In this document: piece by piece, positions 41,647-50,335 of the stretch
How the letters are laid out: each line of letters opens with the position of its first letter
Position numbering within the stretch: position 1 is the stretch's first letter
From: Pseudobutyrivibrio xylanivorans
Lineage (GTDB): Bacteria > Bacillota > Clostridia > Lachnospirales > Lachnospiraceae
Direction: 5' to 3'
Assembly: GCF_010906925.1 (NCBI RefSeq)
Contig: NZ_VTVE01000001.1
Span: 186,001-250,000 of the forward strand
Length of the DNA stretch: 64,000 nt
The notes under the pieces: generated by a model
What the model was told of the DNA's origin: nothing
Seen by the model: the letters and a program-made list of their open reading frames with translations, nothing else
The model's database searches: none
Position numbers and translations under genes: made by a program

Positions 41647-42129
41647 ATGGCACAGATAGATAGACTAAAGGAAATAGTTGAGACTTTAAGGAGCGAGACT
41701 GGCTGTCCATGGGACAGAGCGCAGACCCACACTAGTCTCAAGCCAGAGGTAATTGAGGAAGCTGCCGAGGTGGTCAGTGGAATTAACATTCTTGAAAGAA
41801 CAAATGATGCGGAGAATCTAAAGGAAGAGTTAGGGGATTTGCTTTTGCAGGTGATGTTTCACAGTGTGATAGCAGAAGAGGAAGGCCTATTTACATTTGA
41901 AGATGTTTGCCAGGTTGTCGCTGATAAGATGGTGCGGAGGCATCCTCATGTGTTTAGTGGCGTATCCTACTCGTCTAGGGAAGAGCAACATGCTGCTTGG
42001 GAAGAGATAAAGAAGGCGGAGAAAGCTGGAAAAGAATGGTACGCTGATTATCTCCCAGAAGCATTTAAGGAGGCGCAGCAGCTTATTGAGCAGGCGAAGG
42101 CTAGAAAAGGACTAGAGGGACGGGGTTAG
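41647..42129 (+). CDS. mazG: MazG nucleoside triphosphate pyrophosphohydrolase
   Basis: A 160-residue protein. LRSETGCPWDRAQTHTSLKP and EVIEEAAEVVSGI are the MazG entry motif and ExxE; NLKEELGDLLLQVMFHSVIA holds ExxD. DKMVRRHPHVFSG is diagnostic for MazG. One MazG domain instead of the two of the E. coli protein. It hydrolyses NTPs and dNTPs to NMP. The last codons (GRG-TAG) are supplied by a palindromic element, so the C-terminal tail is element-derived. Confidence 0.9.
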   Translation: MAQIDRLKEIVETLRSETGCPWDRAQTHTSLKPEVIEEAAEVVSGINILERTNDAENLKEELGDLLLQVMFHSVIAEEEGLFTFEDVCQVVADKMVRRHPHVFSGVSYSSREEQHAAWEEIKKAEKAGKEWYADYLPEAFKEAQQLIEQAKARKGLEGRG

Positions 42130-42137
42130 TGGACCAT
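42111..42137 (+). repeat. Short palindromic element, variant copy 6
   Basis: AAGGACTAGAGGGACGGGG then TTAGTGGACCATT. The left end is replaced by GGACTAG, as also seen at 48619. The TAG inside is the stop codon of mazG. Confidence 0.8.
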
Positions 42138-42158
42138 TGTTACAAGAGGTGATTTTTT

Positions 42159-43733
42159 ATGAAAAATAGATTAACAGCGATTTTTTTAATAGGCATAATG
42201 CTACTGGCAGGATGTGGTAAGAAAGAGGCAGCGTCTGCTGATATTTCTGAGATCCCAGATGTCAGTAAAGTGGAGGAATCTGAGGAAGAATCAGAGATTG
42301 ATGCTCAGGACCTCTATGAAAGATTTCTTAATAACGAGGTGCCTGTTACAATTGGCAAACATGTGCAGCAGGGCGAATATTATTCATTTGAGAATTATGA
42401 GGGTGAGGAGTACACCCTAGAAGAGCTTGTTAATTGTATCATTGCTGATTATATAGGGGATGATGACTCTGTTGAGATATGGCTTGATAAAATAGAATAT
42501 GCCTACATTGATTGTGGGGCTGACGGCGAGCCTGAATTAGCGCTTCATATTGACACTCCAATGTCAGCTGAGGGATGGATTGAGTATATTATTATCAAGG
42601 AATTTGATGGAAAGCTTAAGACCGTATATTCGGATGTGGCCTGGAGTAGGAGCTACATCCATATTAATGAATATGGCTATATTTACGGTGATGGTTCTGG
42701 AGGAGCTGCTAGTCATTCTTTCAATAAAAGTTTCGTGGATGGCGACGGGAAGTGGCATTTCATATATTCAGATTCTACTGAGCTTGCGTGGATATCTGAG
42801 GAGGATAGAGTACTTTACGGGAATGGAGGCGCCTATGAATTGTCAGAGGATGAAGTCGCTAAGTATAGTGGTGAGTACATTCTGATTGATTTTCATTTTA
42901 ACACGCCAAATTCAGGTGAATATTATGAGGGCGATACTGTTCGTTCTTATGGCAAGTTCGCTAAAGAAGATGAATTCTTAGATTGGGAGCATGGATACAG
43001 AGGTTATTGTTACTGCGAGCTAGATGGTGATGAGTCTATATATGACGAGGATAGTCCACTTAGAAAATATTATGGTGGAGAGTACTTCTATACTCTGTCA
43101 GAGGTGGAAGAAATGATAGCTGACAGAGAGGCCGAAGTTGGGCTTACCGAGACAATTAAAAATGGGGCTGAGGCTGAGTGGAAGGAATTGGAGATTAATT
43201 TCGAGCCATATATAGCTAGTTATAATAGTGACAATTTCTTGGAGATAATGGAGTATTTTCCTATAGATTTTAGTTTATCTAGGGTTGAGGGAGGAACTGA
43301 AACTGCGTTTTCCGTAGACAAAAACGGTAGCTTTGAAGGGGATTATCATGAAAGTGATTATGAGAATGAAATAACAACTATCAATGAGTTTATTGGAAGA
43401 TTCACTTATGCAAAAAAGATTGATGAGTATTCATATTCATTGACTATGTCTGATATAGATTTGAAATATACTCCAGATACAGAAGGATATGAGACATTAT
43501 CCAACGGGTACGAGGCTTATCGAATATACATAACCCCATACGGATTAGAGGATAGTAGTGCGGTGCATTATATTTTATATATTCCAGGCACTCCGGTGTC
43601 GGCCCTTGACGATAGGATTCTGGAAAATATGAATGAGTATGATGTTGAGGAGCTTAAGATGCAGGATGTGCTGGAGAAGTATATTTTGTTTAACACTGAG
43701 GCTGAGGAGCATTGTGTTTGGATTGGTCATTGA
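42159..43733 (+). CDS. Large secreted lipoprotein, unknown
   Basis: A 524-residue protein with a lipoprotein signal (MLLAGCGKKE, Cys about 20), an acidic linker and a large Tyr/Glu/Asp-rich body. Segments such as IEYAYIDCGADGEPELALHI resemble the YxDxDxDG-PEL pattern of the lipoprotein at 33515 and of other Firmicute surface proteins. No enzyme domain is recognised. Predicted outside the membrane. A damaged palindromic element overlaps the TGA stop. Confidence 0.65.
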   Translation: MKNRLTAIFLIGIMLLAGCGKKEAASADISEIPDVSKVEESEEESEIDAQDLYERFLNNEVPVTIGKHVQQGEYYSFENYEGEEYTLEELVNCIIADYIGDDDSVEIWLDKIEYAYIDCGADGEPELALHIDTPMSAEGWIEYIIIKEFDGKLKTVYSDVAWSRSYIHINEYGYIYGDGSGGAASHSFNKSFVDGDGKWHFIYSDSTELAWISEEDRVLYGNGGAYELSEDEVAKYSGEYILIDFHFNTPNSGEYYEGDTVRSYGKFAKEDEFLDWEHGYRGYCYCELDGDESIYDEDSPLRKYYGGEYFYTLSEVEEMIADREAEVGLTETIKNGAEAEWKELEINFEPYIASYNSDNFLEIMEYFPIDFSLSRVEGGTETAFSVDKNGSFEGDYHESDYENEITTINEFIGRFTYAKKIDEYSYSLTMSDIDLKYTPDTEGYETLSNGYEAYRIYITPYGLEDSSAVHYILYIPGTPVSALDDRILENMNEYDVEELKMQDVLEKYILFNTEAEEHCVWIGH

Positions 43734-43755
43734 TGACCCAGGGGGACGGGGTTAT
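43732..43755 (+). repeat. Short palindromic element, truncated copy 7
   Basis: GATGACCCAGGGGGACGGGG then TTAT; the right end is missing and one base of the left end is altered. Confidence 0.75.
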
Positions 43756-43798
43756 ATAGATGAAATACTTGCTGGATTGAAATAGGTGGAGGTTTATT

Positions 43799-44596
43799 AT
43801 GAACCAAACTGAAAGAAGAATGTGGCTCATAAAAGAGCTTATGGCAGAGGATGATTATTATCGCAATTACGATATTCCAGAGGCTGCAAAAGACCAGAAG
43901 GATTTTCTTAGGGCTCTAATGAATGTGAGAGAGCCAAAAACTATAAGTGAAGAATTCTTACGGATTCAGGATGAGTATTTAAAGGAAGAAAATGCAAGCA
44001 GTGGGTTGGTATCTATAGATGAGTTAAAGCCAGTAGAATCAAGAATCAACATCTATGTCTGGCAGGGGGATATAACCAGACTAAAGGTTGATGCTATCGT
44101 AAATGCGGCTAATTCAGGAATGTGTGGATGCTTTCAGCCCCTTCATAATTGCATCGACAACATTATCCACTCAAAATCAGGAATTCAGCTTCGCCTAAAA
44201 TGTGCTGACATTATGCGTCGTCAGGGTCATCAGGAACCTACAGGCCATGCAAAAATTACCCCTGCATACAATCTTCCATGCGAGTATGTTATCCATACAG
44301 TAGGTCCTATAGTTCAGGGACCTTTAACAAAAGAGCATGAGGAATTATTAGCTTCTTGTTACAAATCTTGTCTTGATTTAGCGGCTGAAAACGGTTTGAA
44401 ATCAATCGCATTTTGCTGCATATCAACTGGCGTATTTATGTTTCCAAATCAGAGAGCGGCAGAGATTGCTGTTGATACAGTAAGTAATTGGCTGGACGCA
44501 ACGAGAAGTGATATGAAGATTGTCTTTAATGTATTTAAGGATGTTGACCTTGAGATATATGAGAAGCTTCTTGATGGACCAGGGGGACGGGGTTAG
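43799..44596 (+). CDS. Zn-type macrodomain protein-ADP-ribose hydrolase
   Basis: A 265-residue protein. An N-terminal helical part (about 1-85) precedes the macrodomain: QGDITRLKVDAIVNAANSGM, then CGCFQPLHNCIDNIIHSKSG, the Cys/His-rich insertion of zinc-dependent microbial macrodomains, and SIAFCCISTGVFMFPNQRAA. Such enzymes remove ADP-ribose from proteins, in some bacteria next to a sirtuin (SirTM) and lipoylated GcvH-L. No such partners are here. The last residues (DGPGGRG) are encoded by the palindromic element, whose TAG ends the gene. Confidence 0.85.
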   Translation: MNQTERRMWLIKELMAEDDYYRNYDIPEAAKDQKDFLRALMNVREPKTISEEFLRIQDEYLKEENASSGLVSIDELKPVESRINIYVWQGDITRLKVDAIVNAANSGMCGCFQPLHNCIDNIIHSKSGIQLRLKCADIMRRQGHQEPTGHAKITPAYNLPCEYVIHTVGPIVQGPLTKEHEELLASCYKSCLDLAAENGLKSIAFCCISTGVFMFPNQRAAEIAVDTVSNWLDATRSDMKIVFNVFKDVDLEIYEKLLDGPGGRG

Positions 44597-44605
44597 TGGT
44601 CCATT
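44574..44605 (+). repeat. Short palindromic element, copy 8
   Basis: Perfect-end version. It covers the last seven codons of the macrodomain gene and reaches to within a few bases of the converging TetR gene. Confidence 0.9.
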
Positions 44606-45140
44606 ATAGGTATGGAGTAGACAGCTCCAGCATGATATCTGTAGCCTCTTTAGAGCTGCAGGCTGGGTAGTTCCTAATCCACCAGTCGATGACGCCTAAG
44701 AGCCCGGACACTAGGAAACGAATGAGCATCTCCTGAGAAGGGCCCTGTTTTTTTGACATATGTGTAATAGCCACAGCCACCTGTTGTTCTACGGTGGCTG
44801 TTAGTTTTTTGTTGAAGGTATTGTTGCGGTCATTAGCTAGTAGCAGTTGGTAAGTCTCTAGATGGTTGCCTAGATAGTCAAACAGGCGCTGGAAAGCCTC
44901 CCGCTGAAGGCGGATTTCTTCATTCTCGCCGCATTGACTGATGAGCTCATCTACATAGCTGTCGATGCAGTAGTCCATGAGGGCATATTTGTCTGCAAAG
45001 TGCAGGTATACAGTGCCGCGGTTGATGTCCGCCTTGTCAGCAATATCTTGGATTGTGATTTTTTCAAAGCTTTTTTTCTTTAACAGTTCAAAAAATGCAG
45101 CTACAATCTGCTTTCTTGTTTTTGCAACTCTTCGATCCAT
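44604..45140 (-). CDS. TetR-family transcriptional regulator
   Basis: A 178-residue protein. RRVAKTRKQIVAAFFELLKK then SFEKITIQDIADKADINRGT and VYLHFADKYALMDYCID is the TetR HTH. The C-terminal domain (ligand and dimer part) ends ISIG-less, as in the TetR_C_33-like Firmicute group. It is divergent from the reductase-like gene, with a perfect palindrome between them, so it probably controls both. Inducer unknown. Confidence 0.9.
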   Translation of the reverse strand: MDRRVAKTRKQIVAAFFELLKKKSFEKITIQDIADKADINRGTVYLHFADKYALMDYCIDSYVDELISQCGENEEIRLQREAFQRLFDYLGNHLETYQLLLANDRNNTFNKKLTATVEQQVAVAITHMSKKQGPSQEMLIRFLVSGLLGVIDWWIRNYPACSSKEATDIMLELSTPYL

Positions 45141-45170
45141 AATTCCCTACTTTCTGAACAAATACATCTG

Positions 45171-45192
45171 ATATGTTGAGTACTCAACATAT
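45171..45192. promoter_or_regulatory. Perfect 22-bp palindrome, likely TetR operator
   Basis: Each half is ATATGTTGAGT and its complement, centred on GTAC. It is located 31 nt upstream of the TetR start codon. Outside it, CTGAACAAAT (about 45155) and ATTTGTTCAG (about 45269) form a second, distant inverted pair. Confidence 0.8.
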
Positions 45193-45292
45193 GCGCGAAT
45201 ACTAATCATTGAAGTAAATAACTTCATCCTATATGATGACGATAACATACAGTTGTTCATTAATCAACATTTGTTCAGTAAAGGAGTTTCAT

Positions 45293-46189
45293 ATGAGAAT
45301 ATTGATATTAGGAAGAGGTGTTATCGGAGCCCAGTACGGCTGGGCTTTGGAGCAGGCCGGAGCCCAGGTTGATTTTTTAGTGAGAAAGGGCGGCAGCCGC
45401 AATTATGCAGATACTTTAGAGCTGCACTCATACGATGGGCGTAAAAAGAGGTCGGTGGATGAGGTGTGGCCAATTAATTTGCGCTATGACATACCTACTG
45501 AGGAAGTCTATGATCTTGTTATCGTCAGTGTAAATCCAGAGCAGATCGCTGGGGCGATAGAAACAATTGCGCCTGTGGCAGGAGACGCCACAGTGCTTCT
45601 CATGGGCAATACCATGGGAAATCCTTTATCTAGGCTTAAGAACCTTTCAGGATTGTCTGCGGAGCAGTTTGTTATAGGATTTCCTGGAGCAGGGGGCGGA
45701 ATTACCGACAATGTGCTTCATGGAATTTTACATGGAATAATCCAGCTGGGGGTAAGCGAAAAGAAGCTAAATAAAAGAGAACAGGCAGTGAAAAATCTAT
45801 TTGAGTCAGCAGGATTTAAGGTGTCATTGCACAGGGATATTGATGGATGGCTTGTGAATCACTACGTCCTCAATGCCGCTATGGAGATGGAAGTATTAAA
45901 AAGAGGCAGCTTTGAAAAGGTGGTTCAATCTGAGGATGGACTGACATCTATGATGGAAAATGTCAAAAAGATGATTCCCTATTTGAAGGCCAAGGGAGTG
46001 CGCCCAGATATGGCTATTGTGATGATGAGCATTCTTCCGGCAAGGCTGTTAGCGGGCCTCATGCGAAAGACCATCTACAAGCCGGGAAGCCCAGCGTACG
46101 ATGCAGTCGCATACAATCAGTACCAGGTAGGCTATGCTGTTCGGGAAATCCAGGCGGATGCCAAGAGACTGGGCATGAATATTTTATAG
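45293..46189 (+). CDS. Ketopantoate reductase-like (ApbA/PanE) oxidoreductase
   Basis: A 298-residue protein; ATG 45293 follows AAAGGAG. MRILILGRGVIGAQYGWALE is the Rossmann NAD(P)-binding motif (GxGxxG type, here GRGVIG), and LRYDIPTEEVYDLVIVSVNP matches the ApbA fold. The C-terminal helical domain is present. This group often acts on unknown 2-oxo acids and is under TetR control, so a biosynthetic PanE role is doubtful. Regulated by the divergent TetR gene. Confidence 0.8.
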   Translation: MRILILGRGVIGAQYGWALEQAGAQVDFLVRKGGSRNYADTLELHSYDGRKKRSVDEVWPINLRYDIPTEEVYDLVIVSVNPEQIAGAIETIAPVAGDATVLLMGNTMGNPLSRLKNLSGLSAEQFVIGFPGAGGGITDNVLHGILHGIIQLGVSEKKLNKREQAVKNLFESAGFKVSLHRDIDGWLVNHYVLNAAMEMEVLKRGSFEKVVQSEDGLTSMMENVKKMIPYLKAKGVRPDMAIVMMSILPARLLAGLMRKTIYKPGSPAYDAVAYNQYQVGYAVREIQADAKRLGMNIL

Positions 46190-46197
46190 AGGAAAGG

Positions 46198-46225
46198 CCC
46201 TAGGGGACGGGGTTAGTGGACCATT
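46198..46225 (+). repeat. Short palindromic element, variant copy 9
   Basis: CCCTAGGGGACGGGG then TTAGTGGACCATT. The left end is a variant like the copies at 42111 and 48619. Confidence 0.8.
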
Positions 46226-46234
46226 ATGGATTAT

Positions 46235-46276
46235 AAAGGACAGTTATTTCAAGAGAGATAGCTGTCCTTTATTTTT
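46235..46276. terminator. Bidirectional terminator
   Basis: AAAGGACAG (46235-46243) pairs with CTGTCCTTT (46262-46270), with ATTTTT following on the + strand and A-runs on the other side. It separates the converging reductase and XRE genes. Confidence 0.75.
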
Positions 46277-46583
46277 GCCATATTTTAATTGTAGCCAAGA
46301 GCTTTTCTTTTTGTTCATCATCAAGAGTTTTTATTGCATCCCAAAGGGCGTTGTCGATAGCAGACTTCTGATATTCTGGCTCAAGTTTTCCAACAAGCTC
46401 ATCCAGAGTTATTCCCATAAGTTTAGAATAGTAAATAAGGAGTTTAAGGGACATGGCAGTACGCCCGTTTTCAACATTGCTGATATAGCCTGGTGTTACA
46501 TCAAGTTCGGTTGCCACTTGGTTTTGTGTCATCCCTAGATTAATGCGATAGTTTTTTATTTGCTCTCCGTAATTATCATTCAT
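46269..46583 (-). CDS. XRE-family regulator
   Basis: A 104-residue protein, ATG at 46583. YGEQIKNYRINLGMTQNQVA then TELDVTPGYISNVENGRTAM is a canonical Cro/cI HTH; the C-terminal 40 residues are helical (ALWDAIKTLDDEQKEKLLAT). Stands alone on the minus strand. Probably represses a small set of genes, perhaps its own. Confidence 0.85.
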   Translation of the reverse strand: MNDNYGEQIKNYRINLGMTQNQVATELDVTPGYISNVENGRTAMSLKLLIYYSKLMGITLDELVGKLEPEYQKSAIDNALWDAIKTLDDEQKEKLLATIKIWQK

Positions 46584-46706
46584 CAATTCAACCTCATTTA
46601 TTAATAATATAGTTAATTATACTATTGGTATTGACTATAAAGAAGTATTTGATTAGTATATTATATATTCTAGAAGTATATAGATGATATAAGTAGAGGA
46701 TAAGTG

Positions 46707-46805
46707 ATGAGCGGAGTTAATCATTGGATTGATACCGCGAATGTAAGCGATATCGACAAGGGCGTATTGATTTTTTTGGGAGATAAGAAGAATGAGAATT
46801 GTTAA
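46707..46805 (+). CDS. Small 32-residue peptide, uncertain
   Basis: ATG 46707 after AGAGGATAAGTG encodes MSGVNHWIDTANVSDIDKGV and LIFLGDKKNENC, ending inside the next gene (14-nt overlap). No family is recognised; it may be translated in a coupled manner or be chance. Confidence 0.25.
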   Translation: MSGVNHWIDTANVSDIDKGVLIFLGDKKNENC

Positions 46806-46983
46806 AAATTGCATAAAATGCCTTAAATGTGGTGAGGTTATTGAATCAGTAACAAGACATGATTTTAAAGGCTGTTCTTGTGGGGCAGTATATGTAGATG
46901 GAGGAAAGGATTATCTGAGACGATGCGGTTATCCAGAAGATTACGAGGATTTAAGTGTAGTAAAGAAAGATAATTCGAAGTAG
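46792..46983 (+). CDS. Small zinc-ribbon-like protein
   Basis: A 63-residue protein. CIKCLKCGEVIESVTRHDFK then GCSCGAVYVDGGKDYLRRCG holds two CxxC/CxC pairs of a zinc ribbon. Short proteins of this pattern (DUF7695-like) occur singly in Firmicutes and phages. GGGAGAT upstream. It may bind nucleic acid; function unknown. Confidence 0.65.
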   Translation: MRIVKNCIKCLKCGEVIESVTRHDFKGCSCGAVYVDGGKDYLRRCGYPEDYEDLSVVKKDNSK

Positions 46984-47038
46984 AGTTTCTAGATGTAAAA
47001 CGATAGAATAAAAGATAGATATAAGAGGAGCCGATGCT

Positions 47039-47968
47039 ATGAAAACTGAAATTGTTTTATTTACAGATGGTGAAAAGAATATTGAAGTTCAAGTAAGTCC
47101 AGATAAGGAAACAGTGTGGCTTACACAGAAACAAATGGAAGAATTATTTGATGTAAGGCAAGCTACTATAAGTGAGCATATTAATAATATTCTTTCTGAA
47201 GGAGAACTTGATGATACTTCTATCGGAATTTCCGATAAAAGTTCTGGAGGTAGAAAACCGAAGATTTATAATTTGGACATGATACTATCTGTTGGATATA
47301 GAGTTAATTCGCAAAAAGGTATTGCTTTTAGGCGATGGGCAAACAATGTCCTTAAGCAATATATCATGAAGGGCTATGCAATCAATGAAAAGAGACTTGC
47401 AGCTTTAAAAAAGACAGTTGAGATTCAATCAAAGATTATTGCAAATACGTTGGAAATTGAAGAGGCAGAAGTTCTTCGAGCAGTTAGTCTTTATACTGAT
47501 GCGCTAGTTCTTTTAGATCAGTATGACCATCAGTCGCTGAGCAAACCAAAAGGAAATAAGCCTGTTTATCGAATCACATATAAAGATTGTAGAAATATGA
47601 TTAATCATATGGAAGATAGTTTTAGTTCAGATGTATTTGGCGTTGAAAAAGAGGCAGGAAAAGTAGAGGGGATTCTTGCAGCAGTATATCAAGATGTATT
47701 TGGCGGTGAGGTATATCCATCATTAGAAGAAAAGGCTGCAAATCTTTTGTACTTTATGATAAAGGATCACCCATTTGCGGACGGTTGTAAGAGAATAGCA
47801 GCATCTCTTTTTTTAGAGTTCTTAGATAAAAACGATGCATTAATAAGAGATGGGCAGAAAGTCATTAGTGATGGAGCATTGGTTGCTATTACACTTATGA
47901 TTGCAGAATCAAACCCAGAAGAAAAAGATATCATGACAACATTGGTTATGAATTTATTAAAGATGTAG
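47039..47968 (+). CDS. RhuM-Fic/Doc fusion protein
   Basis: A 309-residue protein. The first 120 residues (VWLTQKQMEELFDVRQATIS...INNILSEGEL...KPKIYNLDMILSVGYRVNSQ) are the RhuM/virulence-protein domain with HTH. The C-terminal half is a Fic/Doc domain with HPFADGCKRIAASLFLEFL near residue 240. In it the usual Asn of HPFxxGNxR is Cys, a change common in this fused family. Fic proteins AMPylate or phosphorylate targets such as EF-Tu. No separate antitoxin is adjacent. Confidence 0.85.
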   Translation: MKTEIVLFTDGEKNIEVQVSPDKETVWLTQKQMEELFDVRQATISEHINNILSEGELDDTSIGISDKSSGGRKPKIYNLDMILSVGYRVNSQKGIAFRRWANNVLKQYIMKGYAINEKRLAALKKTVEIQSKIIANTLEIEEAEVLRAVSLYTDALVLLDQYDHQSLSKPKGNKPVYRITYKDCRNMINHMEDSFSSDVFGVEKEAGKVEGILAAVYQDVFGGEVYPSLEEKAANLLYFMIKDHPFADGCKRIAASLFLEFLDKNDALIRDGQKVISDGALVAITLMIAESNPEEKDIMTTLVMNLLKM

Positions 47969-48013
47969 GTAAAGCGCAACTTTTAGTGCAGGCTCAACGA
48001 ATGGGAGGATACT

Positions 48014-48577
48014 ATGGACGCGAGAGAGTACTTGGAAATATTGCATGTTGCGGAAAGACTAAAAGATACACCAAGGCATTGCACGACAACAAAACGTAGG
48101 ACAGAAAGTGTAGCTGAACATAGCTGGCGAATTTCGCTTATGGCCTTTTTACTAAGACATGAATTCAAAGATTTAGACATAAATAAGGTAGTTGATATGT
48201 GCCTTATACATGATCTTGGCGAGTGCTTTACAGGCGATATTCCGACATTTATAAAGACGGATTCAGATAGAGAAGTTGAAGATTCATTATTAAATCAATG
48301 GGTAAAAACTCTGCCTACTGAATTATCTGAAGATATGGCAGCACTTTATAAAGAAATGGATGCGCAAGAAACTAAGGAAGCCAAGCTTTATAAATCACTA
48401 GATAAACTAGAAGCCTTGATTCAGCATAATGAATCGCCACTTGATACTTGGTCTGAAAATGAGTTTGAACTCAACAAGACCTACGCATTCGATACAGTAG
48501 CGTTTTCCTCTTGGCTTACAGAATTGCGAGAGGTAATTTTAGAAGACACTATGAAAAAGATAGAATCGGAGAGTTAA
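48014..48577 (+). CDS. HD-domain phosphohydrolase (YfbR-like)
   Basis: A 187-residue protein. TESVAEHSWRISLMAFLL (H), CLIHDLGECFTGDIPTF (HD plus second acids) and a later Asp in LYKSLDKLEALIQ form the HD metal centre. Family members such as YfbR are 5'-deoxynucleotidases. GGGAGGATACT-ATG start. Likely role: dNMP dephosphorylation or nucleotide clean-up. A short element follows in the gap. Confidence 0.85.
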   Translation: MDAREYLEILHVAERLKDTPRHCTTTKRRTESVAEHSWRISLMAFLLRHEFKDLDINKVVDMCLIHDLGECFTGDIPTFIKTDSDREVEDSLLNQWVKTLPTELSEDMAALYKEMDAQETKEAKLYKSLDKLEALIQHNESPLDTWSENEFELNKTYAFDTVAFSSWLTELREVILEDTMKKIESES

Positions 48578-48618
48578 ACAACTTCAAGTTTGTCGATCTA
48601 ATTGAATATTGAACATAA

Positions 48619-48647
48619 GGACTAGGGGACGGGGTTAGTGGTCCATT
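48619..48647 (+). repeat. Short palindromic element, variant copy 10
   Basis: GGACTAGGGGACGGGG then TTAGTGGTCCATT; the last copy before the core region. The 180 nt after it contain CTGGG-TAAG-CCCAG and outer TAGG/CCTA pairs followed by TTTTTA (48666-48712), possibly a terminator. Confidence 0.85.
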
Positions 48648-48828
48648 AATGTGTGTCCAGGATTCTAGGTGCTTATCACTGGGTAAGCCCAGACTCGTAC
48701 TAGCCTATTTTTATGCAGGGTAGAGAAATAAATAGAAATGTGGTAATATACAGAAGGCTATGACCAAAAGTGTCATAAATATTGAAAAACAAAGTAAATC
48801 ATTACTTTTTAGAAGGAGATAAATTACC

Positions 48829-49929
48829 ATGAAATTGGGAATCGTCGGGCTTCCTAACGTTGGAAAGTCAACACTTTTTAATTCACTTACAAAGGCTGGC
48901 GCACTTGCTGCCAACTATCCATTTGCTACAATCGACCCTAATGTGGGCGTGGTTTCAGTTCCAGACAAGCGTCTTGATGAGCTTACTAAGATGTACAACT
49001 CTAAGAAGACAGTTCCAGCTACAATCGAGTTCGTTGATATCGCTGGTCTTGTTAAGGGTGCATCAAAGGGTGAGGGACTTGGTAACCAGTTCCTTGCAAA
49101 CATCCGTGAGGTAGATGCAATCGTTCACGTTGTACGTTGCTTCGAGGATGCTAATGTTGTTCACGTTGATGGAAGCATTGATTCACTTAGAGATATTGAG
49201 ACAATCAACTTAGAGCTTCTTTTCTCTGATATGGAGGTTATGGAGCGTCGTTACTCTAAGACAGAGCGCTCAGCTCGTATGGATAAGACTCTTCAGAAGG
49301 AAGCAGCTATGCAGAAGAGACTTCTTGATCACATGGAAGCTGGCAACATGGCTAAGACTTTCGAGCTTAAAGATGAGGACGAAGAGGGCTACTTCAAGGA
49401 GTACAATCTCCTTACTGCAAAGCCAGTTATCTACGCTGCTAATGTAGAGGACGAGGATCTTGCAGATGACGGTGCTAACAATAAAAACGTACAGGCAGTT
49501 CGCGAGTACGCTGCTAAGGAAGGCTCAGAGGTATTCGTTATCTCAGCTCAGATTGAGCAGGAGATTTCAGAGCTTGAGTCTGAGGAAGAAAAGCAGGAGT
49601 TCCTTGAGGCTATGGGACTTGAGGAGTCAGGTCTTGATAAGCTTATCACTGCTTCATACAGACTTCTTGGTCTTATTTCTTATCTTACATCTGGTGAGGA
49701 TGAGACACGTGCTTGGACAATCAAGAAGGGAACAAAGGCTCCACAGGCTGCTGGTAAGATCCACACAGACTTCGAGCGTGGCTTCATCAAGGCTGAGGTT
49801 GTAAGCTACGATGACCTTATGGCAAACGGTTCTATGACAGCTGCCAAGGAAAAGGGTCTTGTTCGTATGGAAGGCAAGGAATATGTTGTAGCTGACGGTG
49901 ATGTAATCACATTTAGATTCAACGTATAA
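48829..49929 (+). CDS. ychF: Universally conserved GTPase/ATPase YchF (OLA1)
   Basis: A 366-residue protein of standard length. [20 protein letters not shown] is the P-loop, [20 protein letters not shown] the DxxG region, and the NxxE-like specificity motif YAANVEDED replaces NKxD. The C-terminal TGS-like domain (FFT...[10 protein letters not shown]) is complete. YchF binds ATP and the ribosome and affects stress responses. It uses strongly biased codons, in keeping with good expression, and AGAAGGAG precedes the ATG. Confidence 0.97.
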   Translation: MKLGIVGLPNVGKSTLFNSLTKAGALAANYPFATIDPNVGVVSVPDKRLDELTKMYNSKKTVPATIEFVDIAGLVKGASKGEGLGNQFLANIREVDAIVHVVRCFEDANVVHVDGSIDSLRDIETINLELLFSDMEVMERRYSKTERSARMDKTLQKEAAMQKRLLDHMEAGNMAKTFELKDEDEEGYFKEYNLLTAKPVIYAANVEDEDLADDGANNKNVQAVREYAAKEGSEVFVISAQIEQEISELESEEEKQEFLEAMGLEESGLDKLITASYRLLGLISYLTSGEDETRAWTIKKGTKAPQAAGKIHTDFERGFIKAEVVSYDDLMANGSMTAAKEKGLVRMEGKEYVVADGDVITFRFNV

Positions 49930-50006
49930 AATATAGACATCCACTTATAGTTGTACTATTATTAGGATAACTAAAGACTATAGTTGAGACTCTAAAGGAG
50001 GAAATT

Positions 50007-50246
50007 ATGAAGATTACTAACATTAAAGACACAGAAGCATTTTTTAAAGTTATTGATAGCTGCGAAGGCAAGGTTGAATTAGTTACAGGCGAGGGCGACA
50101 GATTAAATCTTAAGTCAAAGCTTTCACAGTTCGTATCACTTTCAAGTATTTTTAAGGCTGACGATACAATCATTCCTGAGCTTGAGCTTATCGCTTACGA
50201 GCCAGAGGATTCAAAGAGACTTCTCGAGTTCATGATTAGCCAGTAA
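50007..50246 (+). CDS. Conserved small protein (79 aa)
   Basis: Strong AAAGGAGG start. The sequence (MKITNIKDTEAFFKVIDSCE then GKVELVTGEGDRLNLKSKLS) is alpha/beta by eye. No named family is recognised. Monocistronic with its own terminator, and codon use matches ychF, so it is a real, well-expressed gene. Confidence 0.7.
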   Translation: MKITNIKDTEAFFKVIDSCEGKVELVTGEGDRLNLKSKLSQFVSLSSIFKADDTIIPELELIAYEPEDSKRLLEFMISQ

Positions 50247-50264
50247 TAATATTTAAAGACAATG

Positions 50265-50298
50265 GGGTTCTTGGTGGGTTACTACTAAGGACCCTTTA
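50265..50298 (+). terminator. Terminator after the 79-residue protein gene
   Basis: GGGTTCTTGGT pairs with ACTAAGGACCC with two G-U pairs, followed by TTTACT. Confidence 0.75.
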
Positions 50299-50335
50299 CT
50301 AATGTGCAAAATTTTTACGACTGAGGAGTATAGAT

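Noticed and set aside
34672-48647. CRISPR array made of the repeated 32-nt elements
   Set aside because: The copies are separated by genes of various length, not by uniform spacers, and no cas gene is present.
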